From Aculops lycopersici (lineage: Eukaryota; Arthropoda; Arachnida; Trombidiformes; Eriophyidae), in NCBI GenBank assembly GCA_015350385.1, contig WNKI01000001.1, positions 5,604,746 to 5,668,745 of the forward strand: a DNA stretch of 64,000 bases, in the 5' to 3' direction. The notes under the pieces were generated by a model, which was given only the letters and a program-made list of their open reading frames with translations, had not been told where the DNA came from and made no database searches. Positions within the stretch are counted from its first letter, which is position 1. The number at the start of each line of letters is the position of its first letter. Shown piece after piece: positions 17,380 to 28,719 of this stretch. Made by a program: the position numbers and the translations under genes.

Positions 17380-19737
17380 ATGATTAGAAACGGGCAAGTA
17401 CATCACATCACCAATCACATAATGGCTCCAGCTGCAAAAAATAGCACCTCCAACTCAGAGGGAGATTATCAATTAGTTCAACATGAAGTGCTTTATTCAG
17501 GTACCAATCAATATGAGGTTCTGGAATTCCTGGGCCGAGGAACCTTCGGCCAGGTGGTCAAATGTTGGAAAAAGGGGACCAACGAAATAGTTGCCATCAA
17601 GATATTAAAAAACCATCCATCCTACGCAAGGCAGGGACAAATCGAGGTCAGCATCTTGCAAAGACTTAGTCAAGAGAGCGGAGATGAATATAACTTTGTA
17701 AAAGCCTATGAATGCTTTAGTCACAAGAATCACACTTGTCTAGTATTTGAAATGCTAGAACAAAATCTGTATGATTTCATTAAGCGTAACAAATTCTCAC
17801 CGCTACCTCTGAAGTGCATTCGACCAGTCCTTCAGCAAGTTCTAACAGCTTTATCTAAATTGAAACAACTTGGTCTCATTCATGCGGACTTAAAACCAGA
17901 GAATATTATGTTGGTCGATCCAATTGGTCAACCATTCAGGGTCAAAGTGATAGATTTCGGCTCTGCAAGCCATGTATCAAAGGCAGTCTGCTCTACCTAC
18001 CTGCAATCAAGATATTATCGATCTCCAGAAGTACTACTTGGCCTGCCATTCTGCGAGGCCATTGACATGTGGTCATTGGGTTGTGTTATTGCTGAACTCT
18101 TCTTGGGTTGGCCGCTATATCCAGGCTCCTCGGAATACGATCAGATAAGATACATTATCCAAACACAAGGTTTACCAACTGACCATATGCTGAACAACGC
18201 TACCAAAACCACCAGATTCTTTGTACATGGAACTGGATCCTGTTACCCATTTTGGAGACTGAAGACACCCGATGAACATGAACAAGAAACAAACATCAAG
18301 TCAAAAGAAGTTAGAAAGTATATATTCAACTGCTTAGATGATATGGCGCAAATTAATTTGCCATTGAATCTAGTAGGGTCAGAATTATTAGCCGAAAAGG
18401 CAGATAGAAGAGAGTTTGTAGATTTATTGAAACGTATGTTAGTCTTAGATCAAGAGCACCGCATTACACCCTATGAGGCACTTAATCACAATTTCGTAAC
18501 CTTGAATCATCTAGCCGATTATGCCCATTGTTCCATAGTGAAGCAATCGGTTCAAATGATGAAGGTGTGCCGTGGATTTGATTCATCTCCAAGAAATCAC
18601 ATAAACATGCACAACTCGCTGAATAATGCAGACTTAGCTATGCACCACATTGAACAAATTCAAAACACCGCCAATTTATCACTAATCAATGATTTGGCTG
18701 TAAATAATCAACAAAACCTTATTAGTTTCAATTATCCACTAATCAATTATAACTGTCACACTAATGCCGTCAAGTCATCTGTACCACAGTCTATTTCCGT
18801 CAACGATGTAAGACGTCGATCAACTGCCGTTTGTAACAGTATGGATCATGCCAGTGTTGCTAACGCTCAAATGCTAAATTTGGTTAACCTCTCACAGAGC
18901 CGTAACATGGGATCAATTATATCTAATCACCTGTCAAATAGATTACAACCACCAAGTTGCCACAGCAGTATGCATACTTCAAGCACATCAAATAGACCAG
19001 ATGTGGATGTTCTGAATGCTGCCGTAGCGGCTAGAGCAGTACCCGATTTGTTTAGCCAACAAGCGGGCCAATTGTGTCTAAATTCTATCTTCTACCCGCC
19101 ATATCAGAATCTGAAGGATCCAATGAAGCATGTAATGCCAGTTCCAGTAGTTGCCCAAGCACAACCAGTTCAATTCAACCCGTCGATCTTCACACAGGTA
19201 CCACCGCAACCCTATGTGCCTGTCTCGGTGTCAGATCAGAATGTTAGACCAATATTATTAGCATGCGGTTGCACCTCATCCACAAATCAATTTAACCACC
19301 ATCCGCAGGCGGTTAATTTAACCTCACACACCCAGCATCACCAGCAAGCCATGAATTTGGCCCAACAATCCCAACACCACTCTCAAGCTGTAGATCTGGC
19401 ACCTCAACACCACCAACAAGCTGTAAATTTAGCCTCTCACTCACATGCCCAAGCCTACCCGCAGGCGGTAAATCTAACCTCATCTCAGCATCATTCTAGT
19501 AATAATAACGTTAGCTCAACAGCTTTAACGCCTCCAAGTAGAGATGAGTTTTTACCGGTCAAGAAGAGGGTCAAAGAGTCGCCAAGATGGTCGGCCACAA
19601 CAAGCGGGTTACGTAATAGTTATAGTCAAATTAATATGTCTGATGTAGGCAAACTCGTTGATCACAACGGTATGGATTCAAAGCGAGTTTGCAGGCTCAA
19701 CGAGAACGCTTGTCCTTGTTATTTGATCAAATTTTAA
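17380..19737 (+). CDS. HIPK: Homeodomain-interacting protein kinase
   Basis: A 785-residue nuclear Ser/Thr kinase of the DYRK/HIPK group. The kinase domain covers about residues 44-375: glycine loop LGRGTFGQV (51-59), ATP lysine K74, catalytic HADLKPEN (D170), DFG 192-194, and the HIPK activation loop STYLQSRYYRSPE with the autophosphorylation tyrosine at 207. Relatives phosphorylate homeodomain factors, corepressors and p53-type targets. The C-terminal half is Asn/His/Gln-rich. It holds five spaced copies of a QAVNL-like motif at about 640-710 and a KKRVKES patch near 725-735 that could act in nuclear import. It is shorter than vertebrate HIPK1-3 (about 1,200 residues). Two starts are possible, M1 and M15 (17422). 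Single exon, AATAAA at 19790. Confidence 0.95.
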   Translation: MIRNGQVHHITNHIMAPAAKNSTSNSEGDYQLVQHEVLYSGTNQYEVLEFLGRGTFGQVVKCWKKGTNEIVAIKILKNHPSYARQGQIEVSILQRLSQESGDEYNFVKAYECFSHKNHTCLVFEMLEQNLYDFIKRNKFSPLPLKCIRPVLQQVLTALSKLKQLGLIHADLKPENIMLVDPIGQPFRVKVIDFGSASHVSKAVCSTYLQSRYYRSPEVLLGLPFCEAIDMWSLGCVIAELFLGWPLYPGSSEYDQIRYIIQTQGLPTDHMLNNATKTTRFFVHGTGSCYPFWRLKTPDEHEQETNIKSKEVRKYIFNCLDDMAQINLPLNLVGSELLAEKADRREFVDLLKRMLVLDQEHRITPYEALNHNFVTLNHLADYAHCSIVKQSVQMMKVCRGFDSSPRNHINMHNSLNNADLAMHHIEQIQNTANLSLINDLAVNNQQNLISFNYPLINYNCHTNAVKSSVPQSISVNDVRRRSTAVCNSMDHASVANAQMLNLVNLSQSRNMGSIISNHLSNRLQPPSCHSSMHTSSTSNRPDVDVLNAAVAARAVPDLFSQQAGQLCLNSIFYPPYQNLKDPMKHVMPVPVVAQAQPVQFNPSIFTQVPPQPYVPVSVSDQNVRPILLACGCTSSTNQFNHHPQAVNLTSHTQHHQQAMNLAQQSQHHSQAVDLAPQHHQQAVNLASHSHAQAYPQAVNLTSSQHHSSNNNVSSTALTPPSRDEFLPVKKRVKESPRWSATTSGLRNSYSQINMSDVGKLVDHNGMDSKRVCRLNENACPCYLIKF

Positions 19738-20217
19738 AAAATTAGAGGAAACTGAAGAACCACTACATAAATCACCGAATCCAATTTTAAATAAAAACAA
19801 AACAACCTCAAGATCTTTTTAACATGCAACCTCAAAAATATTGTTTGTCCACATGAACCATCTATATACAAGATGTGTTCTCTGCATAGCAAAAGATTTT
19901 ATTTAGATATTCACGTTTCTCTCATGGATCAGTCGTTTCTCTCAGTTGCTGTATGATAATTTTGGTTTCACTGATCATCATGCAAAATTGTGGTTGGTTT
20001 TTCTTGATCCAGATCTAGATGCTCAGCGTCAATTTGTGCCAAAATTCTAGAGATGATCGGTGTTGGTGTCTCCATTTATTTGTATCAGTGTGGTAATTGG
20101 GATTCAATATATATATATATATCTCTGATCATTGTTGTGTATCAATCCAATATGAATGGGCAAACATCTTCACCAGTATTCAAGTGTGTTTTTACATGTT
20201 CAAATTACATCATCTTT
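19738..20217. other. 3' UTRs of convergent HIPK and PLXDC
   Basis: A 480-bp spacer with AATAAA for HIPK at 19790-19795 and a minus-strand TTTATT near 20076 that could serve PLXDC. No gene seen. Confidence 0.6.
19790..19795 (+). promoter_or_regulatory. Polyadenylation signal of HIPK
   Basis: AATAAA 53 nt after the stop codon. Confidence 0.65.
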
Positions 20218-21681
20218 TCACATGTGAATAGATGCGGCCGTGTAACGGGTCTCGGCGTTCTGCCATCTCCAATTACCAGGTCTATACTTGATCAACAATT
20301 GACCCGATGGTGTGTGAGGATTCTTGTAAGCGTAGAAGGCCCATAGAGCAACACCAGATGAGAGGGCAACAAACATCAGGAATGATGCAAAAGCTGCGCT
20401 ACCCTCGCTTGATCTGGGATCTGGCAAGCTCTTGTCCATGGGCACAGTTCTTCTGCTTGCATTTGGTAGATCTCCTGGATTAATTTGATTAGCTGAGGAA
20501 CCACTGCCGCTTGAGGAAGAGCCACTACCAGATGATGACGAAGACGACGAGGCTGATGATCCAGAAGCATCGGCGGCCGCCTTAGCGGAACAATCAGATT
20601 TAAGTACCTTGTCGCAATGATTTGTTAGCCACTCTTGGCGTTTCCTGTCGAAACCGTTTGAGCAGCGTTTCACCGCTGGACACCAGACACATTCCAAGTT
20701 GGGTGGCGCCTTAGCGCATGTATCACAATAGTCATATTGATTACAAGTTGGTAAAGCTTTCAAATATATAGCTGTCTTGTTTCCGATTCCCTCGGATTCT
20801 TTTAGATTCAAGCGGTGGTAATCGTAGATTGTTTTTCTTCTAATAAAGAATGCAACCTTATCAATGAGGAACGCATCTGAGATTCCAACTTTAACCGGAT
20901 GCTCGTCCTCGGGGATATCGGTTATCTTAGCTGGTAGAGATTTGTAAACAAAGACAATGTCGCCGTTCTTGTGCAAAGTTGCTTGAAATGAGAAATTACC
21001 CGGCGGTTTGTCGTCCTTCATTTGAACATCAAGCCACTGAACTGTTAGGGCAGTTCCATTGTCATGATAATGAATGTCGGAATAGTTTTTGGCGCTTAGA
21101 TCAAAGTTAGCCATCAATGGCGAAATGTTTTGAGTTGCCGCGAGCCAGTGGTGAAGATGTTCGCCAACATAGAGGAAACCACCAGTTGCAATGATGATAT
21201 TTTTCAATGGATGTCCATAGAATGGAAACTCAAACGACAATTTGATTGGCGCAGCTCGCCTATGCGAGTTGGATAACATAGCATGCTTTGTTGAAGCATT
21301 TTGACTTAGTTGTAATTTTGAGAAATCAACCCAGTAGCTCAGAGCCCTGTCAGGGTCTGTAATATACTCTGGCTTATAGAATTGATGATTGTCTAACAAG
21401 GACGAGTTCTTGCCCTCTGAGTGTTCAACCTCCTTCATGTCCTTCTTGATTGCACTTCCATCGTCTCCATTTGCATCATCATCGTTTCCCGGCGATGGAG
21501 TTGAGAAGATTTGCGAAGTGGAAGCTGGCGAGCTGGTGCTACTACCACTTGGCACTGGAACTCCTCCGCTTGATTGAGCTAGAGTTTTGCCATTATTGCC
21601 TAGTGATAGACAACAAGCTAAGATCACCACAAGTGTCACCAGATTGGACACAGCTCTCCGGTTTTCAAATAGATTCAACAT
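20218..21681 (-). CDS. PLXDC: Plexin domain-containing protein (PLXDC1/2-type)
   Basis: A 487-residue single-pass membrane protein. It has an N-terminal signal peptide (about 1-36), an acidic/Ser-rich stretch, and a nidogen-like beta region with the family strings YWVDFSKLQLS and FEFPFYGHPL. A cysteine-rich PSI domain (about 311-355, CNQYDYCDTC through CSNGF) follows, then a Ser-rich stalk. One transmembrane helix lies near 430-450, and a short tail contains YKNPHTPSGQLLIKYRP, resembling the PLXDC cytoplasmic tail. Vertebrate PLXDC1/2 are cell-surface receptors reported to bind PEDF. Function in this organism is unknown. Start ATG at 21681 gives a proper signal peptide. Single exon. Confidence 0.93.
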   Translation of the reverse strand: MLNLFENRRAVSNLVTLVVILACCLSLGNNGKTLAQSSGGVPVPSGSSTSSPASTSQIFSTPSPGNDDDANGDDGSAIKKDMKEVEHSEGKNSSLLDNHQFYKPEYITDPDRALSYWVDFSKLQLSQNASTKHAMLSNSHRRAAPIKLSFEFPFYGHPLKNIIIATGGFLYVGEHLHHWLAATQNISPLMANFDLSAKNYSDIHYHDNGTALTVQWLDVQMKDDKPPGNFSFQATLHKNGDIVFVYKSLPAKITDIPEDEHPVKVGISDAFLIDKVAFFIRRKTIYDYHRLNLKESEGIGNKTAIYLKALPTCNQYDYCDTCAKAPPNLECVWCPAVKRCSNGFDRKRQEWLTNHCDKVLKSDCSAKAAADASGSSASSSSSSSGSGSSSSGSGSSANQINPGDLPNASRRTVPMDKSLPDPRSSEGSAAFASFLMFVALSSGVALWAFYAYKNPHTPSGQLLIKYRPGNWRWQNAETRYTAASIHM

Positions 21682-24600
21682 TATGATATTCCAATATTTT
21701 AGATGTGTTGTATAGATTCTCTACTTATACTCGATGAAAATATAGTACTGAAGGTGTTCTCTGATTTCAATGCTTCTTTAGATAGAAATGCTTCAGTTTT
21801 GACAATTCCCTTGCAAATCTTACTTCTCAGAAGTAAATTGCACTTTGAAGTTATTCCGATCTGTGAGATTATTGCTTTGGTGGCTTTTCTTATGGTTGTT
21901 GCTAATCTAACTAATAACTTAATCTAATCCTGGTAAGAGGGTTGCGCCTTTGCTTGAGATAAACAGAGAACAAATGATGAACTTCGTGATTCGATGATGT
22001 TGCTGTTACCGTAAATATTGTTGTTGCTGTTGTTTAATTTGATGTTAGATTAGTGTTCGATACTGTAGCTAATCAAGTTTCAACATGGAAGCGATGAGCT
22101 GAAAGATTAATACATTGATTGTAGATATGTGGTTATAAAGTGGCACTCAAGAATATGATCGAATAAGAAGTAATCTGAACAATAAACGCGAACAAAAATG
22201 CATTACTTGTTCCGAGGCATGGATCTTCTCGATGATGATATATTGATTGTCTAGATTGAAACCTCGATGTCTGTTTCGATTATGTATTGATCAGATGGGT
22301 AGTATTTGATTTGTTTTGGTTTTATAATATTAGGAAAACAACTCGTCTATGACACGAAGTTCTATTTTGTTGTTGTCCTCAATGTTTCTAGTCTGATATG
22401 AAATCTTCAGCGCTTTCAGTTTGAAACAACTTCCGTTAGTTCTGGTATTTTTTCGAGGGGGCAGAGGAATTCAAGGCTACCTCGAATCTTCTAGATCGAC
22501 TTGAATATATAGTATTGATAATAATATTATTTGTAATATTACAAACAAAATCGCCTCTCGCTGTTGATTGGTGTTAGGAATTACTCGACGAACATACAGG
22601 TAATCGCATCGGCTCTTGTAGCAGCAGCGGTGGCGGCTCAGTATGTGGGTGGCTGTTTTGGAGGTTTGCGTGCAGTTTGCTACAGTGGTGTTGTATATTT
22701 TCAGTATTGTTTTCAATGCGCAATTTTTCCCATTACCACCCGAGAAAAGTCTCGCTCACAAAACAGCGTAAGGCAAAATTCTATAATAAAGACGGAATGA
22801 GATAGTCGACATCAAGCGGTTACTGTTGCCTTTGCTACTTTTGCATCCGAGACGAAACTACAGAGATACTGCATACAGACAGAGAACGAGAGGCGAAGGC
22901 AAGTTCCCATTGGCTGCTGCTGCTGTTACCTCTGCAGCAGGCTGCAAGTTTGCCCTCGCTAATGCAGAGGCAATGAAGGCAACAACAGCCACAATATCAA
23001 GCCAAAGCTACGGCAAAAGGAGCAGCAGTAGCCGCAAGTGTGTGGAGTTACTATTGGGGTGGTATTTGCGTCTGGTTTTCGTTGCTGTGAATGCCGCAGC
23101 CAACTCTCAGAGTTTCAGCACTACGCAGTCGTAGTGCTGGCGACTATAGGAGCAACTAGCTTGCCAGCTGCCCAGTCATTGCGGCCGCGAACCACAGCGA
23201 CTTTGCAACAGCAGCACCAGCAGTCGCCGTTGACTTTACTCTCGACAGGTTGCCGTTGACGTAGCATCGGGGTTGGTGGTGGCGAGTGGTTTTGTTGTGA
23301 GCAGCGGCAACGGCGGCAGCAGCAGCTCGCCACAAGCAACCACCTCGCAGCCAAGGGGAGTTCCGTTATCCACGGCCAGCGGCAAGACCGCTATCGCTGC
23401 CAGCTTGCCACAGGAAAGCTTTGAGTTGACGTAGTTGCAATTCGAGGTTACAGTTGAATGGTTGGTCAGGGAGGCAGTGAGAGAATCTGCATCAATTTGG
23501 CGAGGAGGACGAATAGCAGAAACAAAGTGTACAAGTTAACGTTGAGTTTCTCTCGAGATGGAGAGATAGACCGACAAACACAACCAGCTTGATAGAGATT
23601 GATAGGGATAGAGGTAACTTTGAAGCTTTCGACAGCTCAAAAGACCCACTGAATGACCGACCGAGCCGCCACATTTGAGATGGTAGTTGATGAATTTTAC
23701 CGCTTCAGCGTTATCTTGGATTGCAAGGGTTACCTCTACAAGAGTCTCCCATTGAAGCGTGAATCGGCGAACCAGTTTAAGGCAGCGATATATATATATA
23801 TATATATATATATCTCGAGAGAGAGAGAGGGAGAGAGAATCAGAGTTTTGTAATGTTGGCGGCGACGACAACGACCTCGACAACCATGACAACACAACAA
23901 CTAGGATGGCGCGGGTTAAAATTTATATTGGCACACGAAATGTCAATTTGGTCGTCACCAAGAGAGTCTCTAATTTCCATCCCTCCAACTTTAGATGCAA
24001 CTTGACACGCAAACCCTCTCGCTCTAACGGCCATGGTAATGGCAGTGAAGAGGCACCTCCGCCATCATTTGCACAAACAAAAACAATCCCCAGAGGATAG
24101 AGGCGATTGTTTTAGTTCGCCAGCGACGACCTAAAGCGAGCTTGAATGGGATAGACACTAGACACCAGATGCTTGATGTTGGATAGATAAAAACGTCACC
24201 CCCTGTCATGTGGAACTAGTGGCTATTGTTGCTCTTTTCATAGTTAGTTTTGCATGACACTGGCAGTAGCCGGTGGCGGTATCGTCGGTGGTGCTGGTGG
24301 TTTATGTTTCGGCCTGAGCTTATGCCTATGCTTTTGCTTGCCCATTGGACTGAATGATGTTGACAAAGTGGGCAACATGAGAAACAGACACTGTGCTTTT
24401 CGAATTCAAAGAGCCTGGGATATTTGTTTGTTTAGTCATTCGCTTCGACTCACCAGTATCAATCTCGCCCTTTCAGTCCCGTGTTACCACTCTCACTAGC
24501 TAGAAAGGCAGTTAGCAAAGGATTGAACAGGTTGTCTTTGTGTGCCGTGGCCCGTGAGCAACTGTAGTTGCCTTAGCATTTGTGGTAGCAGTAGTAGTCG

Positions 24601-27046
24601 TAGTAGTATGCGGAGAGACAATTTTTTTTCCAGTTTTGGCTCACTCTTGTAATATAATTGAACCCAAACAATCGAGTTGTTGACGAGAATAGTTTCCAAT
24701 TAGCTGGTCTTACTTGAACAAGATGAAAGAAAACTAGTTTCATCTATTTATGCTACTTCCTGTAAGTGTTCCTGTGAGCCAATAGACTGACTATTTGACT
24801 AGATAGGTGACTGAAAACAGCGGCTCGCTTTGCAACCTACCAAAACTACTAAGCGATACTCTGCAGAGCTTCATGAAAACCAGACTCTAGAGATAGATTG
24901 CTGACCTTCGTTGCTGAGTGTGACGTAACTTGAACCTCTCAGGCGCAAGCTAATGATAGATAAGCTGAGATAGACAATACAGTACGCTTGCCAGATTAAG
25001 AGTGAGAGGGAGAGAGATTGTGGGAGACAGGAGAATGGATAGCGAGATTTAGGGGAAGATCTAACTCTCAGATCATGTGACAGGCTATTGATCGAATACA
25101 GGCGGCAGGCTCAATATGATAGCGAAGGCAACTTACTCTTTGATTGCCTTGTCGTCTTTAAAAGTTGGGCACGGAGAAATAAGAACAGCGATCTGATGGG
25201 TGAAAGGAGTATCTTGGTGGAAATTTGATCACCTGTTGGATGCACTGGACAGATGGTATTTGATCGCACCACTCGCTATTACAAAAAGGGAGAAGAAAAT
25301 TAGGTTTCACCTCGGAAAATATCAGCCAGCCACTTGAGGGTAGAGGATTTGATTCGTGACGTCGAAGTCGAGGTCGAGGTTCACAGACATCAGTAGGTCA
25401 TCGTCGTCGTCCTCGACAACGTTGGCATTGCAGTCGTTTTTATGCGGTCGACATGATGGTAGCAAAGAAGTGAGAGTGAGAAAGAAGAGAAAGTTTAAAC
25501 GGAAAAGTGGTGCTAAGCACCCATGAAACTTCGCCACATAACGATGACAGCAAAAACGACTACCACTAGGATGACGAGGAGGTTCTAAAGTGGCGCAAGC
25601 GAGAGTTTGAAGCGCCTAGCTAGCGGTAAGAGAGAAAAGAATGGGGAAAAATGTTATTTTACAATTGAACAGTTGTCTATCCTCCTCCTCGTCGAATAGT
25701 CCAGCTTCAAAAGAGTCTACATTCTAGTTTGATCCCAGCGAACTGGCAACTAGCGAGAGTGTTACGTAATTTGAGTTAGCGGTTCTATTATTCGACTCAC
25801 CTGTTATCCCGCAAAACCAACGCAGAGAGAGAGATAGAGAGAATAGGAAAGAACGAACGAATGTGGAACTGGAAACGCCTGCCAATATTGCTGTGTCCTT
25901 TTGCTTGATGTTGTTACAGCAGGAGGAGAAGAAGGTTGGTTTCTTAGCGGAATGCAATTGTATTTAAGGCGAATGTGATACTTGCGACTAGCTTCCCAGC
26001 AAAATAACTGGTCAGCTGGCTAACGGACTCTCACCTGGTCAAGTTCCAAGCTATTGTGTCTCCTTTGGTTTCTCGGCTTCTCTCGGAGCAGAGATCTCTC
26101 AATCTAAACTTAAGTCTTGTTCTTTTTAGTTGACGCTGAGACATAGAAAGAAACGAAGCGAAATCAGCCCAGACGATGACGTCCAGACCAAGTGCATGTC
26201 GTCATGAAGCTCGCCAATGAATAATTCAGTTTCTGTTTTTGCTTTTGCCTTTGCTGGAGCAAAAAACGGATGCAAGCAACAACAAGTTGCCTCTCCACAA
26301 GTTGTGTCTCGTGAACACAGCGGAGAGCAACACAAAGGGCCGTTAGTCTCGAGACTCATGGCGCGTCCGCTACATGAGACGCCTAGATGGCGGGCAAGCC
26401 ATAAGCATTGGCAATCTTGCGAGTAGTCACAACAACGACGACCGGCCAACAGCAACAACCGCCAGGCTCGCTCTTTTGCTTGGTCTGCGTAATTTAAACC
26501 AAGCTCAAGTTTCTTCCTCGCAACGCTCGCCAAATAGACTCAAAGTTCAAGTCTACCAAAACTTTCAAAGAAAAAACAAATCTTCTCTAACTAGGTGAAC
26601 TAACATTAGCCTTCCAACTTGCCCACGACAAAGCCAATTGCAAATGGCAGGCGAAGCAGCTGCAACCGCCGGTTGCATTGGACTAGTTTGCATCGACGAG
26701 AACGACGACGACGGCAACCAATCGACTCGCTTGGCGCCATTAGCTTGCCAGCTGTGTTGCCGTTCGCCTCTCAATACTAGAGGATTGCCATTGTGTGCGC
26801 CGCTACCAATCATGTTGGCGCGAACTTTTACAGGCAACTAGACTTTTTAGGAAGAAGAAGGAAAGTTGCATAACCATCACATTTGACTCTAGCTTTCACG
26901 ACCACATTATTCCGACCGATGTTTGTTGTGATGGTCAGCCGCTTGGCCATACAGCTCGCCAAAATTCGACTTTATATCAAAGTGTTCAGATAGAGAGAGA
27001 CTGAAGAAAGTGATCTTGTCGCTGGAAGTCTGTGCAAATAATTTAA
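21682..27046. other. 5.4 kb repeat-rich intergenic region
   Basis: No recognisable gene between PLXDC and AMACR. The first 0.9 kb may be the PLXDC promoter/5' UTR (AT-rich, TTGTTGCTG repeats). From about 22.8 kb the sequence is rich in CAGCAG/GCGGC triplets, CT/GA runs and TTGCCAGCT-type words also seen after 47.5 kb. Reading frames here are low-complexity and open in several frames at once. It may hold enhancers or an unrecognised 5' exon. Confidence 0.5.
23788..23838. repeat. (TA)n followed by (GA)n
   Basis: TA run at 23788-23813 followed by a GA run at 23816-23838. Confidence 0.95.
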
Positions 27047-27052
27047 TTTATT
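27047..27052 (-). promoter_or_regulatory. Polyadenylation signal of AMACR
   Basis: AATAAA on the minus strand about 40 nt past the AMACR stop. Confidence 0.7.
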
Positions 27053-27090
27053 CCCATCCTCCTGTCTTGAGGCCAAACAGATGGACAAAC

Positions 27091-28349
27091 TCAAAGTTTT
27101 CCTCCATCAACGCGACAATCTATCACACGATCCTTTAATAACTGAACAATCTCCTCCTCGCTGAATCCGTGCTCCATTAAAATCTCGGCAGTGTGCTCGT
27201 TTGATTCTGAATCTCTCAGGTTTGGCTCGGCAGGTGTCCGGCTCAATCTAGGCGCCGGGAGGGGCGTTTTGTCTTGATTGAATGAAGGTCTTACCATCTT
27301 TTCGTCGAACTCTTTCGCTTCATCATACTCAAGCACAGGTTCCACACAAGCATCAGCATCTTTGAATAGCTCTGTCCATTCATCTAGAGTTTTTTGAGCA
27401 AATATTTCGGCAAATTTCTTCTTGTGCTCGGGCCATTTGTCAATGTCAAACTGTTGAAACAAGCGATCATCAAGCTGCAGAACATTCATTAGAGAGGCGT
27501 AAAATTGAGGCTCAAGTGAGCCAACTGAAATCCATCGCTTATCTTTTGTTTCATAAACAGTATAAAAGGGTGCTCCTCCATCCAACAGGTTAGCCTCTTT
27601 CTTGCCCTGATTCGGCCAAATAAAATCACGCGCTTGAGCATCGGGTTTCTGGGTGTGCCACATGTAGGAGGACACATATCTTGCACCTTCAACCATACTA
27701 ACATCAACCACCTGTCCCAAGTTTGATTTAGACCTTTCGATAAGAGCCATTAATATTCCCAAAGCGCAAGTCATACCTCCACCAGCAAAATCGGCCAACA
27801 TGTTAACGGGAGCTGTTGGTTTTCCATTGCTACAGAACAATGACAACACACCTGATATTGCGAGATAATTTAGATCGTGTCCAGCTTTTTTGGCATACTG
27901 GCCATCCTGACCGAATCCAGTCAATCTTGCATAAATAAGTCTCTTGTTCAATTCCATCAAGGGTCTTGGACCCAAGCCAAGCCGTTCCATTACGCCTGGC
28001 CTGAAGGGTTCAATGAGTATATCGGCATTTGAGCACAGTTTCTTGAAGATTCCCTTGCCGACCTCGTGCTTTAAATCTACGGAGGCAGTCCGCTTGCCTC
28101 TCCGGAGGGAATCTAGTGGGGGTTGACCTGGCTGTTAATATTGAAACATTTGTTGTTGGGTGTCATAATGAGATCAAGTTGGTGTTAGATTAATTTGTGT
28201 ATTTTAGAGGAACTTGTTCTCCATCTTTAATCTCCACTTACCCTCTCTATGCGAATGACACTGGCTCCAAAGTCACTGAGTATCATGCCACAAAAAGGAC
28301 CAGGTGCAAGGCCTGCAATTTCTACCACCTTAATACCTTTTAAGGCCAT
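27091..28349 (-). CDS. AMACR: Alpha-methylacyl-CoA racemase, two exons
   Basis: A class III CoA-transferase-fold enzyme that interconverts (R)- and (S)-2-methylacyl-CoA so branched fatty acids and bile-acid-type side chains can enter peroxisomal or mitochondrial oxidation. Exon 1 is 28349-28242 (36 codons, starting MALKGIKVVE), the GT-AG intron 28241-28132 is 110 bp (donor GTAAGT, acceptor TTAACAG), and exon 2 is 28131-27091. The spliced product is 382 residues, exactly the human length. Visible landmarks are EIAGLAPGPFCGM, ADFGASVIRIERPG across the junction, SGVLS, GHDLNYLA with the active-site His, ADFAGGG with the active-site Asp, LDGGAPFY and EPQFY. It ends in GKL, which could be a weak type-1 peroxisomal signal. 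Polyadenylation signal 27047-27052. Confidence 0.96.
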
Positions 28350-28719
28350 AGCATTTAATCCTGTCGATGATGACGATGACACAAATGATATTCCAACCTA
28401 AGGGGGAAAATGTAAACAAATACAACGGATGAAATGCACTTGTTACTTATTGGTCCGAGTGACGAGACTCACTGTGTTCTGGGCGACCACTGGCGAGCTC
28501 GGGAGGAATCACTCGATTTGTAGGGATTCACATGCAATAGAAAGAAACTCTAGATGGATTAGTGCGTCAAATTTATTTGTTTGATTTATATTTATTAATT
28601 GAATAGCACAATTGATTGTAAATAAGAGTTCAAATGTAATGGATCAATAGATGATTAGATTGAATAAATAACTGCTCAGAATACAAAACGATCAACAGAA
28701 GGCAATAGCTTTTCAAGCA
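28350..28719. other. AMACR promoter / 3' UTR of the next gene
   Basis: About 370 bp holding the AMACR 5' flank and the AT-rich 3' end of the following minus-strand gene (TTTATT words near 28,570-28,595). No gene seen. Confidence 0.5.

Noticed and set aside
26126..26533. 135-codon minus-strand frame with many cysteines
   Set aside because: Cysteines come from low-complexity TTGC/AGCA words; no spacing pattern of a known Cys-rich family, and a plus-strand frame is open over the same DNA.
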